Origin: Acidithiobacillus sp. | GTDB lineage: Bacteria > Pseudomonadota > Gammaproteobacteria > Acidithiobacillales > Acidithiobacillaceae | Direction of reading: 5' to 3' | NCBI GenBank assembly: GCA_028065135.1 | Contig: JAPTWR010000004.1 | Location: 1-7,184, forward strand | DNA length: 7,184 nucleotides | Shown here: piece by piece, positions 1 to 6,641 of the stretch | Layout: each line of letters starts with the position of its first letter | Position numbering within the stretch: the stretch's first letter is position 1 | Translations under genes and position numbers: made by a program | The notes under the pieces: model-generated | Database searches by the model: none | What the model was told of the DNA's origin: nothing | The model's input: the letters and a program-made list of their open reading frames with translations, nothing else

Positions 1-126
1 CGCATCCCGGGTCGATGAGTTGACCCCCAGACTCTGGAAACAGCACTTCGCGGCCAACCCCCTGCGCTCGGACCTCTATAACATCTCGAACTAAGCCGCA
101 AGATACGCCGCTCAGTTACCGCTTAC
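1..126 (+). mobile_element. IS66-family insertion sequence, right end (partial)
   Basis: The window opens inside an insertion sequence. Seen: the end of a transposase-like reading frame stops at 92-94, and 32 bp later the sequence ends in ACCGCTTAC (118-126). Its reverse complement is GTAAGCGGT. Known: IS66-family terminal repeats characteristically begin GTAAGCG and sit a short distance beyond tnpC. I therefore place the element's boundary at about 126. IS66 elements usually make an 8-bp target duplication, so tctacatt (127-134) is the predicted copy on this side. The other end lies outside the window, so this cannot be confirmed here. The element separates the broken cupin-like gene on its right from whatever lies to the left. 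Confidence 0.6.
2..94 (+). CDS. tnpC: IS66-family transposase (TnpC), C-terminal end
   Basis: Thirty codons of a reading frame enter from the left edge and end at TAA 92-94. The start lies outside the window. The peptide begins ASRVDELTPRLWK. This resembles the extreme C-terminus of IS66 TnpC transposases, where a conserved HPxSRIDELLPW stretch closes the protein. Here it continues a little further than usual, ending LRSDLYNISN. TnpC is the DDE transposase of IS66 elements and normally follows tnpA and tnpB. The call rests on this short motif plus the IS66-like terminal repeat immediately downstream. Neither would be strong alone. Confidence 0.55.
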   Translation, partial: ASRVDELTPRLWKQHFAANPLRSDLYNISN

Positions 127-533
127 TCTACATTCTCACTGGCGGCCACGGTGACAAGTCGGGACGGCAGCGTCTTTTCCCGGGGGACTACCTTCTGCAC
201 CCGGCAGGGTTGGCGCATGGCGCTTTTTTGGCCATCGAGACCACCGGGTATCAGGTCTATAGCGGAGAACCGGACGAGCTTGTCGATTTTCAGGTCCTTC
301 CGATCGGCGGCTAGGGATACGGTCAAGGGCTCGCTGCGTATCATTCCGAACGTGTAAAAGCACTTGTCATTGAGGACATCGGTGCCGCGCCTGATGCTGA
401 TGCGTCGTTTGTGTTAGCTTGGGACGGTACCTATCCAAGCCGTGAAGCGCTCGAAGAACACATCGAGTGTCAATCGGCGTCAGCATTGACCATGCGTCAG
501 CACCAAACATTTGCCACCTATGGAGTGTTATAA
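127..533 (+). pseudogene. Gene scar: cupin-like C-terminus joined to an alpha/beta-hydrolase fragment
   Basis: One frame reads from the IS66 boundary (codon 129-131) to TAA 531-533, broken by TAG at 312-314. The first part, with YILTGGHGDKSG and then GDYLLHPAGLAHGAF and GEPDE, has the G..G / PGDY..HPAG..HG pattern of a cupin beta-barrel domain, such as ChrR-like or acetylacetone-cleaving-type cupins. Its N-terminus is missing at the IS66 end. After the TAG, GQGLAAYHSERVKALVIEDIG and DASFVLAWDGTYPSREALEE match the stretch just after the nucleophile elbow in alpha/beta hydrolases (the usual HPERVKALVIEDIG). The Ser nucleophile is absent: the elbow would sit at PIGG just before the TAG. The hydrolase also lacks its C-terminal half, including the catalytic His. 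Both halves are incomplete, so no functional product is expected. The family calls come from motif memory. Confidence 0.5.
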
Positions 534-856
534 CGCTTCGTAACCCTATGGACTAAAACATGAATATAAAATTCTTGACCTGATCGAAGGTGAACAAACT
601 TGACGCTGATTTCTAGTCAAAACTTGACACAATCAGGCGCTGTTTTGCAACAGCCATGGTGACGAGTTTCGAGAACATGATGGTCAGTCCGCTGGACGAC
701 TGCTTACGCTGCATACTTGCCACTGGAGGTAAAGAGCACACCGAGGGGGCAGAAAATCCACAAGACGCCAAGATGATACTTTTTTGTCTGGGAAAGTCGT
801 TATGTAACTTCTGACATAATGATCCAGGATGAAACATTAATTTTTATGTCAAATCC
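534..856. other. Intergenic stretch without a convincing gene
   Basis: I see no supported gene here. A 52-codon frame from ATG 656 to TGA 812-814 (+) and a 74-codon frame on the minus strand (837-613) are open, but neither has a recognisable motif. The stretch contains three CTTGAC words at 574-579, 599-604 and 623-628, spaced 25 and 24 bp apart. It also holds one copy of an imperfect 19-bp direct repeat (772-790) whose partner lies at 893-911. Both are reported as findings. The spaced repeats resemble the multiple binding sites at some IS ends, so this could be mobile-element debris. Confidence 0.4.
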
Positions 857-1060
857 ATGGATCATGAAATCAATGGGTTACGGAGTTTTCAGGATGATAC
901 TATTTTGTCCGTGGACATCAAGATGCTGCAGCAGGCAGAAAAGCGCTGGATCGCCATTTTCCATCCGGAGAAAGTGCGTGATCTGTTTGCGGGGGTAAAA
1001 TTCACCGATGGATTGCCGGCCAATGAAACCCTGCCGGGGGACCAACAGGACGCCGCCTAA
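857..1060 (+). CDS. Short hypothetical protein, 67 aa
   Basis: I do not recognise this protein. It starts at ATG 857, ends at TAA 1058-1060, and is acidic and mostly soluble-looking, with no signal peptide or membrane segment. The central part (AEKRWIAIFHPEKVRDLFAG) has the look of real coding sequence: mixed charged and aromatic residues and an amphipathic helix. The tail (GLPANETLPGDQQDAA) looks disordered. There is no clear Shine-Dalgarno site before the ATG, and an in-frame TGA lies about 25 bp upstream (830-832). It may therefore be the surviving end of a longer, frameshifted gene. It converges on the DUF3037-like gene, whose stop is 17 bp away, and no terminator hairpin is apparent between them. 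Confidence 0.35.
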   Translation: MDHEINGLRSFQDDTILSVDIKMLQQAEKRWIAIFHPEKVRDLFAGVKFTDGLPANETLPGDQQDAA

Positions 1061-1077
1061 GCTATGCCAGGAAATGC

Positions 1078-1485
1078 TTATACACCAGAATTGACTATAG
1101 CTCGATCTTCAAGGCTATCCAGCATAATCTTCACATCGTGGAATTCCGGCCATTCCTCGGTGCGCGGTGCGGTTATCACAATTTGTCGTTCCTGTGCAGC
1201 AAGGCTGGCAAACAACGTAACAACGAGGGGACTATCGGAGCTCCAGGCACTGTCCCAGGTGGCGAGGTCTTGTAACCACTGCAACCATTCCCCGAACACC
1301 CAGTGCTCCTGAATCTGACGGGGGGCAACCGCCCGATAATAGCTCAGATCAACGGAGCCATTCTGCTTCATACCGATGGCGCGCACATGGGTCTGGCCCG
1401 CCGCCCTGGCCAACAGCGCGAAGTTGCGGCCCTCCTGGCGCTCTGGAAACTCCCGGTACTGCAAGAGGCGGTATTCCACGATCAT
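1078..1485 (-). CDS. DUF3037-like partner of the HipA-family kinase, 135 aa
   Basis: This is a small soluble protein with no signal peptide or membrane segment. Its N-terminus reads MIVEYRLLQYREFPERQEGRN, resembling the start of DUF3037 proteins (YxxLQYxPDPxRxEgxN-type). That domain of unknown function commonly sits beside HipA-family kinases. The C-terminal part alternates short strands and helices (PLVVTLFASL, RQIVITAPRTEE). Start choice is strong: AGGAG lies at 1496-1492, six bases before ATG 1485-1483. The ATG overlaps the TGA of the kinase gene (1484-1482) as ATGA, so the two are almost certainly translationally coupled in one operon. The role is unknown. A partner or modulator of the kinase is inference from context. 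The family call rests on weak N-terminal similarity plus gene order. Confidence 0.55.
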   Translation of the reverse strand: MIVEYRLLQYREFPERQEGRNFALLARAAGQTHVRAIGMKQNGSVDLSYYRAVAPRQIQEHWVFGEWLQWLQDLATWDSAWSSDSPLVVTLFASLAAQERQIVITAPRTEEWPEFHDVKIMLDSLEDRAIVNSGV

Positions 1486-2201
1486 GGGCGACTCCTGATG
1501 AAACTGGCATGCCCCTGCACGATGGCGGGGAGTGCTACTTTCCGCTTAATCATTGCGTCAGCGAGGAATTGTTGCAACTCTTCGGACACGGCTCGGAAGG
1601 GTTTACCCATCCCGCAGCACTCCCGGATATAGCCATCAGGCAATGCCACGATGCGGCTGATCCAGCCTTCCAGGAAAACGGTCTGGACACGCCCATAAAA
1701 GGGATGGCGACGCACGACGAGTTCCCCCTCGGTCAATTTACGGATGCTGTTCTTCGGATTGCTTTCGACCCCAAGCAAGGCATGACTGTGATCAAAAGCA
1801 GCAAAGAGCCGCACATGGGGAGTGACCAGTGCCGCCTTCAGATTGCGGGCGCGGTCCCCGTTGCCGATGAAGATGTCGAATGCCACCAAAGCCGCCGCCA
1901 TATCCGGATACATATGAGCGATGCGATCGAGCTGCGGATCAAGCACGTCCGGCAGGTTAATCCCCGGAGAATGCAACAACAGACTCGCATAGGCCTGACC
2001 GTCACCAGTGGTGGTCAGCACGCCTTCGGCCACCGGGACGTGCAGGGTTTGCGCGAGGCGGTGGGCGACGTATTCGTTGTAGACACAATGGGGGGACTCG
2101 GTACTGTCGAATTTCAAGGCGGCATCCAACGTGCATAGGGATGGCACTGTAATACCACTTTTTCTGCTACTAGAGATGCTGCGGATTTTATACGTCTGCA
2201 T
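1482..2201 (-). CDS. HipA-family protein kinase (HipA_2-like), 239 aa
   Basis: This is a stand-alone kinase-fold protein of the short HipA-like family, not full-length HipA of E. coli (about 440 aa). Seen: YNEYVAHRLAQTLHVPVAEG at about residues 41-60 matches the NEyvAyrLaraLglPVpe helix of the family. VAFDIFIGNGDRARNLKAAL (106-125) is the catalytic loop, corresponding to the HipA N-x-D-R-H-x-x-N motif, with D116 the probable catalytic base and N120 a metal ligand. AAFDHSHALLG (134-144) supplies the second metal-binding Asp (D137). K30 may be the ATP-contacting lysine. The canonical loop histidine is replaced (GDRAR instead of DRH). HipA proteins phosphorylate protein targets; classical HipA modifies glutamyl-tRNA synthetase. 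The substrate here cannot be inferred, and no HipB-like repressor is encoded nearby. ATG 2201-2199 has only a weak GGA upstream. Its stop overlaps the downstream DUF3037-like gene. It lies 235 bp after purL on the same strand. Confidence 0.7.
   Translation of the reverse strand: MQTYKIRSISSSRKSGITVPSLCTLDAALKFDSTESPHCVYNEYVAHRLAQTLHVPVAEGVLTTTGDGQAYASLLLHSPGINLPDVLDPQLDRIAHMYPDMAAALVAFDIFIGNGDRARNLKAALVTPHVRLFAAFDHSHALLGVESNPKNSIRKLTEGELVVRRHPFYGRVQTVFLEGWISRIVALPDGYIRECCGMGKPFRAVSEELQQFLADAMIKRKVALPAIVQGHASFIRSRP
1492..1496 (-). promoter_or_regulatory. Shine-Dalgarno site for the DUF3037-like gene
   Basis: The minus strand reads AGGAG here, six bases before ATG 1485-1483 and inside the last codons of the HipA-like kinase gene. 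Together with the ATGA stop/start overlap, it fixes the start of the second gene and argues for coupled translation of the pair. Confidence 0.65.
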
Positions 2202-2253
2202 TTGGTATCCATTTAGCTTGCCATTAACTCGTGCTTCCCACGGACATAGGATG

Positions 2254-2283
2254 ATTATTTACCAGATCAAAACACCGCTTCAA
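2254..2283 (-). promoter_or_regulatory. Possible promoter for the HipA-like kinase operon
   Basis: On the minus strand, TTGAAG (2283-2278) is followed after 16 bases by TAAATAAT (2261-2254), about 50 bases before the kinase ATG. Both boxes match sigma-70 consensus only partly, so this is a weak candidate. The rest of the gap between the kinase start and the purL stop (2202-2436) shows no terminator. It contains only a 10-bp palindrome, GCAGGCCTGC, at 2369-2378. Confidence 0.2.
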
Positions 2284-2436
2284 CGGTCAGACTATAGCTA
2301 ATTCAGTATGGCATCAGCTATGGCCTGAGTGAATCAGACTCCTCCTTGCTGAACTTTCCGCGGGATTTGCAGGCCTGCGGTTGGAAAGATACGCCACCGC
2401 TGATGACCGGGTACAACCGGCTATACGCGCCCATAT

Positions 2437-5400
2437 TTATTCCATCCATTTTCTCGCATTTCGAAACACACGCATCCAAGGTCCGTCTTCGGTCCAATTG
2501 GCCGGATGCCACGAGTGCTGGACACTCCTAAAAGATCTATCCGGATGTGGCATCATGATCGTGAATCGACCATCGGGTGTAGTCAAACCAGTAATACCAT
2601 CCATAGAACCGTTAGGGTTCTCTGGGTAGTTTTCCGTCGGACTTCCTCTATTATCGACATAGCGCATGGTAACCAAGCGTGAAATATCAGATAGATCCTG
2701 ACTACTGTCGAAATCTACACGACCCTCTCCGTGAGAACAAACAACAGGCATTCTACTGCCGACCATCCCATTGAAGAATAGCGAGGGTCCTCCTGCAATC
2801 TCGACCATCACGAGGCGCGCCTCAAATTGTTCCGAGCGGTTCATGACGAAATGCGGCCAGTTCTGTGCACCAGGGATTATTTCGCGAAGGTTACTCATCA
2901 TCTGACAGCCATTGCATACGCCGAGAGCGAAACTATCTGGTCTAGAAAAAAACATTTCAAACTCGTCCCTTACTTGGGGATTGTACAGAATAGATTTTGC
3001 CCACCCCCCACCCGCACCAAGGACGTCTCCATACGAAAAGCCACCACAGGCAGCAAATCCATTAAATGAATCAAGTCGAACCCTCCCAGAAATGATATCG
3101 CTCATATGCACGTCCACCGCTAGAAAATTCGCCCTATCAAATGCTGCAGCCATCTCAACCTGTCCGTTGATTCCCTGCTCACGTAAAATCGCAATTCGTG
3201 GTTTATGCAGACGGATAAATGGCGTAGTAATGTCGTCACTTGGAGTAAAGGTAAGTACAGCGTTTAGCCCTGGGTCCATCGCATCTAGGATTTTGTCATA
3301 TTCCTGTTTTGCACATTCCGGATTATCCCTAAGCACCTTAATACGATAACTTGTTTCCGCCCAGGCACGTTGCAGATCTACCCTATTCTCATCCAATAAT
3401 AACGACGAACCGTTATTTATTTTTAGGCGGTCATCCTGATTCAGTATCCCGATTGGGCACGCCATGACCCCATGCCCTATATGCATAAGAATGTCCACAA
3501 CAGCGGACAGGTCATTTTTCCGGACCTGTATTACAGCCCCCAATTCCTCGTTAAATAGCAGCGATAAGACACGCATCCTTCTATCATCCCGCTTAATATT
3601 TTTACTGTTCTGATGCGTATCAGGATATAAACCATCAATATTGACATTAATTCCAACATGGCCGGCAAACATCATTTCACAAAGCGTGACGAACAAGCCG
3701 CCATCAGAACGATCATGGTAGGCTAGTAGTTTTTTATTCTGGTTAAGCACCTGAATTGCAGTAAAAAAGCCTTTTAACGCCAACGCATCGTCGAGATCTG
3801 GCGCCATATCTCCGACTTGATTATAGGCTTGAGCTAGAATAGAACCACCGAGTCGTGCTTTCCCAGAGCCTAGATCAACCAGGATTAATACCGTCTCTCC
3901 ACAGTCCGTACGTAGCTGCGGAGTCAATGTTTTTTCCACATCTGATACGACGGCAAAAGCCGTTACTACGAGGGAGACAGGTGCGACGACCTCCTTATTT
4001 TCACACATGTGATCAACCCATGATGTTTTCATCGACATCGAATCCTTACCCACGGGAATACTAATACCTAGCTGTGGGCAAAGTTCCACTGCCACCGCAT
4101 ACACGGTGTCAAAAAGAGCGGCATCCTGACCCGGATGCTCGATTGCCGCCATCCAATTAGCTGAGAGTTTAATTAAACTTATGTCGTCAATTTTAGCAGC
4201 AGCAATATTGGTAATTGCTTCCCCTACCGCCATGCGCCCTGATGCAGCGGGGCTAACGAGTGCGATGGGTGCGCGTTCTCCCATGGCGAAGGCTTCCCCT
4301 CTCATGGATTTGAAGTCCTGAAGGGTGACCGCAACGTCTGAAACCGGAACCTGCCAAGGACCGACCATCTGATCTCTGGCTGTTAAACCACCTTGCGTCC
4401 GGTCACCTATGCTTATAAGAAAGGTCTTATCCGCAACAGCAGGCACTTTTAAAACGCGGTAGACAGCATCGCGAAGAGTACACTCCTCAAGATTTAACGT
4501 GCCAAGAGGTATAGATTTGTGAGCGGCCTTCCTACTCATCTTTGGCGGATTGTCAAAAAATATTTCAAGAGGGGCATCGACTGGATGGTTTTTAAATAGC
4601 GGATCCCATATTTCTAGGAGCATATCCGAAGATGCTACTCCTATCTGTGAAAACGGGCAACGCTCCCTTTCGCATATCTCTGAAAATAAATTCAGGAGAT
4701 CAGGGAGAATGGCTAGCACATAGCGCTCTTGGGCTTCGTTGCACCAAATCTGCATAGGAGTCATGCTAGGATCTTCGGTCATGACGCTACGAAGATTAAC
4801 TTTTCCTCCTCGTCCAGCCCCATATACGAACTCAGATACCGCATTAGAAAGTCCACCAGCACCAACGTCATGAATCGAAAGAATGGGGTTAGCTTCTTTC
4901 ATCTGACAACATCGGTTAATAACCTCCTGAGCACGTCGTTCCATTTCCGCGTTAGCACGCTGAACAGACGCAAAATCGAGGCATGCTGTGTTCTTTCCTG
5001 CGTGCATACTGGAGGCGGTGCCACCACCAATCCCAATCAGCATACCAGGCCCACCAATCTGAACCAAAAGAGCGCCATCAGGACAATCTTTTTTTATTGC
5101 ATTCTGGTCGATGATACAACCTATCCCGCCAGCCAACATGACGGGCTTGTGAAAACCCCACATTTCATTATCAGTCATTTTCTCAAAGGTGCGAAAAAAA
5201 CCGCAAAGATTGGGGCGCCCAAATTCATTATTAAATCCGGCCCCTCCTATGGGGGCATCAAGCATAATGGTCAGTGGAGACGCGATCCAATCCGGAGAAC
5301 CATAGGAATCTGAGGCATCATAACCATACTCCCATGGCTGAATGAACCCGGGTATCCTTAGATTTGAAACGGCAAATCCCGTAAGGCCAGCCTTAGGCTT

Positions 5401-6033
5401 CGCACCACAGCCGGTCGCACCTTCATCTCTTATTTCGCCTCCGACACCGGTTGCAGCACCCGCATAGGGAGAAATTGCTGTCGGGTGGTTATGGGTCTCC
5501 ACCTTCATAACGACATGTATTAGCGTTTTATTATTTTTATAGATCCCATCAGCGCACGGGAAAAACATTTCGCCAACATCCCCCTCCATGATGGCCGAGT
5601 TATCACTATACGCGAGCACGGTATGTTGTGGGTTAATTTGGTGAGTATACTTAATCATGGAAAATAATGAGCTAAAATTTACACAACCATCTATTTCCCA
5701 TTCTGCGTTGAACACCTTATGCCGACAGTGTTCCGAATTGGCTTGTGAAAACATCATAAGTTCAACATCGGTAGGATTTCGACCCAATCCGCTGAAGCCC
5801 CGAAAAAGATATTCAATCTCCTCCGATGTCAACGCCAGTCCCATCTGAGCATTAGCGTCAGTTAACGCTTTCTCACCGTACGCTAAAATGTTTACAATAT
5901 TCATACCTCCCGGATACGAATGTTCAAACAAATTACCGGCATCATTGAACGTAAAAACGACATCCTCGGTCATCCTATCATGTATTAATAGGATAATTTT
6001 TTCAATGTCCGAAGTGTTTAGCCGTTCATCCAC
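2437..6033 (-). CDS. purL: Phosphoribosylformylglycinamidine synthase (FGAR amidotransferase), lacking its N-terminal domain
   Basis: Large single-chain PurL makes FGAM from FGAR, glutamine and ATP in step four of purine synthesis. Seen: linker with SQANSEHCRHK (96-106); synthetase domain with ETHNHPTAISP (179-189), GGEIRDEGATG (198-208), later ARDQMVGPWQVP, PVGKDSMSMKT and AYHDRSDGGL; glutaminase domain with GFSYGDVLGAG, nucleophile C1040 in GVCNGC, H1163 in MMPHPDR, and the full C-terminus HPANWTEDGPWMRVFRNARK. Reading begins at GTG 6033-6031. Homology continues upstream as RIERGIAFF, then meets TAA at 6063-6061. E. coli PurL (1295 aa) has about 104 more residues before that point, so nearly all of the PurS-like domain is gone. 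Odd residues: triad Glu is Asp (D1165), GAGEGW is GAGGGW (G1009), GATGRG is GATGCG (C209). There are no internal stops or frameshifts. It is probably a truncated second copy; whether it is active is unknown. The identity of the family is certain. Confidence 0.93.
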   Translation of the reverse strand: MDERLNTSDIEKIILLIHDRMTEDVVFTFNDAGNLFEHSYPGGMNIVNILAYGEKALTDANAQMGLALTSEEIEYLFRGFSGLGRNPTDVELMMFSQANSEHCRHKVFNAEWEIDGCVNFSSLFSMIKYTHQINPQHTVLAYSDNSAIMEGDVGEMFFPCADGIYKNNKTLIHVVMKVETHNHPTAISPYAGAATGVGGEIRDEGATGCGAKPKAGLTGFAVSNLRIPGFIQPWEYGYDASDSYGSPDWIASPLTIMLDAPIGGAGFNNEFGRPNLCGFFRTFEKMTDNEMWGFHKPVMLAGGIGCIIDQNAIKKDCPDGALLVQIGGPGMLIGIGGGTASSMHAGKNTACLDFASVQRANAEMERRAQEVINRCCQMKEANPILSIHDVGAGGLSNAVSEFVYGAGRGGKVNLRSVMTEDPSMTPMQIWCNEAQERYVLAILPDLLNLFSEICERERCPFSQIGVASSDMLLEIWDPLFKNHPVDAPLEIFFDNPPKMSRKAAHKSIPLGTLNLEECTLRDAVYRVLKVPAVADKTFLISIGDRTQGGLTARDQMVGPWQVPVSDVAVTLQDFKSMRGEAFAMGERAPIALVSPAASGRMAVGEAITNIAAAKIDDISLIKLSANWMAAIEHPGQDAALFDTVYAVAVELCPQLGISIPVGKDSMSMKTSWVDHMCENKEVVAPVSLVVTAFAVVSDVEKTLTPQLRTDCGETVLILVDLGSGKARLGGSILAQAYNQVGDMAPDLDDALALKGFFTAIQVLNQNKKLLAYHDRSDGGLFVTLCEMMFAGHVGINVNIDGLYPDTHQNSKNIKRDDRRMRVLSLLFNEELGAVIQVRKNDLSAVVDILMHIGHGVMACPIGILNQDDRLKINNGSSLLLDENRVDLQRAWAETSYRIKVLRDNPECAKQEYDKILDAMDPGLNAVLTFTPSDDITTPFIRLHKPRIAILREQGINGQVEMAAAFDRANFLAVDVHMSDIISGRVRLDSFNGFAACGGFSYGDVLGAGGGWAKSILYNPQVRDEFEMFFSRPDSFALGVCNGCQMMSNLREIIPGAQNWPHFVMNRSEQFEARLVMVEIAGGPSLFFNGMVGSRMPVVCSHGEGRVDFDSSQDLSDISRLVTMRYVDNRGSPTENYPENPNGSMDGITGLTTPDGRFTIMMPHPDRSFRSVQHSWHPANWTEDGPWMRVFRNARKWME
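6026..6033 (-). promoter_or_regulatory. Start/stop overlap between the carbamoyltransferase fragment and purL
   Basis: The minus strand reads GTGGATGA. GTG (6033-6031) is the first usable start of the truncated purL frame, and TGA (6028-6026) ends the upstream fragment in another frame. No Shine-Dalgarno sequence precedes the GTG, where the sequence is T-rich. Any translation of purL would therefore depend on ribosomes arriving from the upstream frame. Because the overlap lies just downstream of the gene-to-gene junction, it was probably created by chance. Confidence 0.45.
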
Positions 6034-6635
6034 AAAAAACGCTATACCGCGCTCTATTCTTTATTAACATGAATGGTGAGGGGACCTCTTGCTCAAATAC
6101 TTTTGGCACATCTTCCAATGGAATCACTGGTGCAAAAGGACGGAATGGCTCACGAAATTTCACCCTCGCATTGATAATATCTTTCATACGTTCAAAGGTT
6201 GGGTCAGCTAAGATCGACCGATGCCCCAAGGCACGTGGTCCGTATTCAGAACCGCCCTCAAACCGCGCGATAATATGGCCTTTTGCGAGCGTCTGAGCAC
6301 TACGTTCAACTACTTTGGCAGGAGTGAGTTCCTCCACATCGATTTGATCTAAGAAACCTTCAAGATGTTTTCGTACTGTGTTAGAAGTATAGGTTTGCCC
6401 CAACGTGGACGAGCGCATCTGTGGGCGGCATAAACCACGTTCCTGTGTAGCATAGGCCCATAATGCACACCCCGCAGCGATTCCTGCATCCCCCGCCGCT
6501 GGAAATGTAAAAATATCGCGCAATTTTAAGCGTCGATAAAGTTGATAGTTCATCACTGAGTTAAGTGCCACTCCACCAGCTAGACACATTGTTCTAATGC
6601 CTGTTTCTCTGATGGCCAACTCTGCGATGTGCACT
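6026..6635 (-). pseudogene. NodU/CmcH-family carbamoyltransferase fragment, broken at both ends
   Basis: NodU/CmcH/TobZ enzymes transfer a carbamoyl group from carbamoyl phosphate, through carbamoyl-adenylate, to sugars or other specialised metabolites. Seen, counting from GTG 6634: the end of the Kae1-like domain with CLAGGVALNSVMNYQLYRR (17-35) and FPAAGDAGIAAGCALWA (44-60), then the C-terminal carbamoyltransferase domain with FEGGSEYGPRALGHRSILADP (125-145), REPFRPFAPVIPLEDV (161-176) and SPFML (186-190). The 5' side ends at the IS21 boundary, so most of the Kae1-like domain is missing. The 3' side stops just after SPFMLI, whereas family members normally continue for many tens of residues (conserved NTSFN and EPIV region). 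Instead, 11 unrelated codons (KNRARYSVFCG) precede TGA 6028-6026. Those bases are purL sequence read in another frame. The product would be non-functional. Confidence 0.8.
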
Positions 6636-6641
6636 TGTCAC

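Noticed and set aside
613..837. 74-codon minus-strand frame
   Set aside because: There is no motif, no good ribosome site, and it crosses the spaced CTTGAC repeats. Nothing distinguishes it from random open sequence.
1509..2138. 209-codon plus-strand open frame opposite the HipA-like kinase
   Set aside because: The opposite strand carries the kinase catalytic motifs and the ATGA-coupled operon. This frame is a mirror of that coding sequence with no recognisable features.
2298..2531. Open plus-strand frame converging on the purL stop (FPRDLQACGWKDTPP and following)
   Set aside because: The peptide looks coding-like, but more than a third of it overlaps the conserved end of purL. It has no ribosome site, and I recognise no family. 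It might be a gene remnant but cannot be supported.
4729..5313. 194-codon plus-strand open frame opposite purL
   Set aside because: It is antisense to the highly conserved synthetase domain of PurL. Its residues are low-complexity Ser/Thr/Asn-rich with no motif, so it is a shadow frame.
6026..6634. Complete small carbamoyltransferase gene starting at GTG 6634
   Set aside because: The GTG is just the first codon next to the IS21 boundary. The protein lacks most of its Kae1-like domain and its C-terminal end, so it is a fragment rather than a natural short gene.
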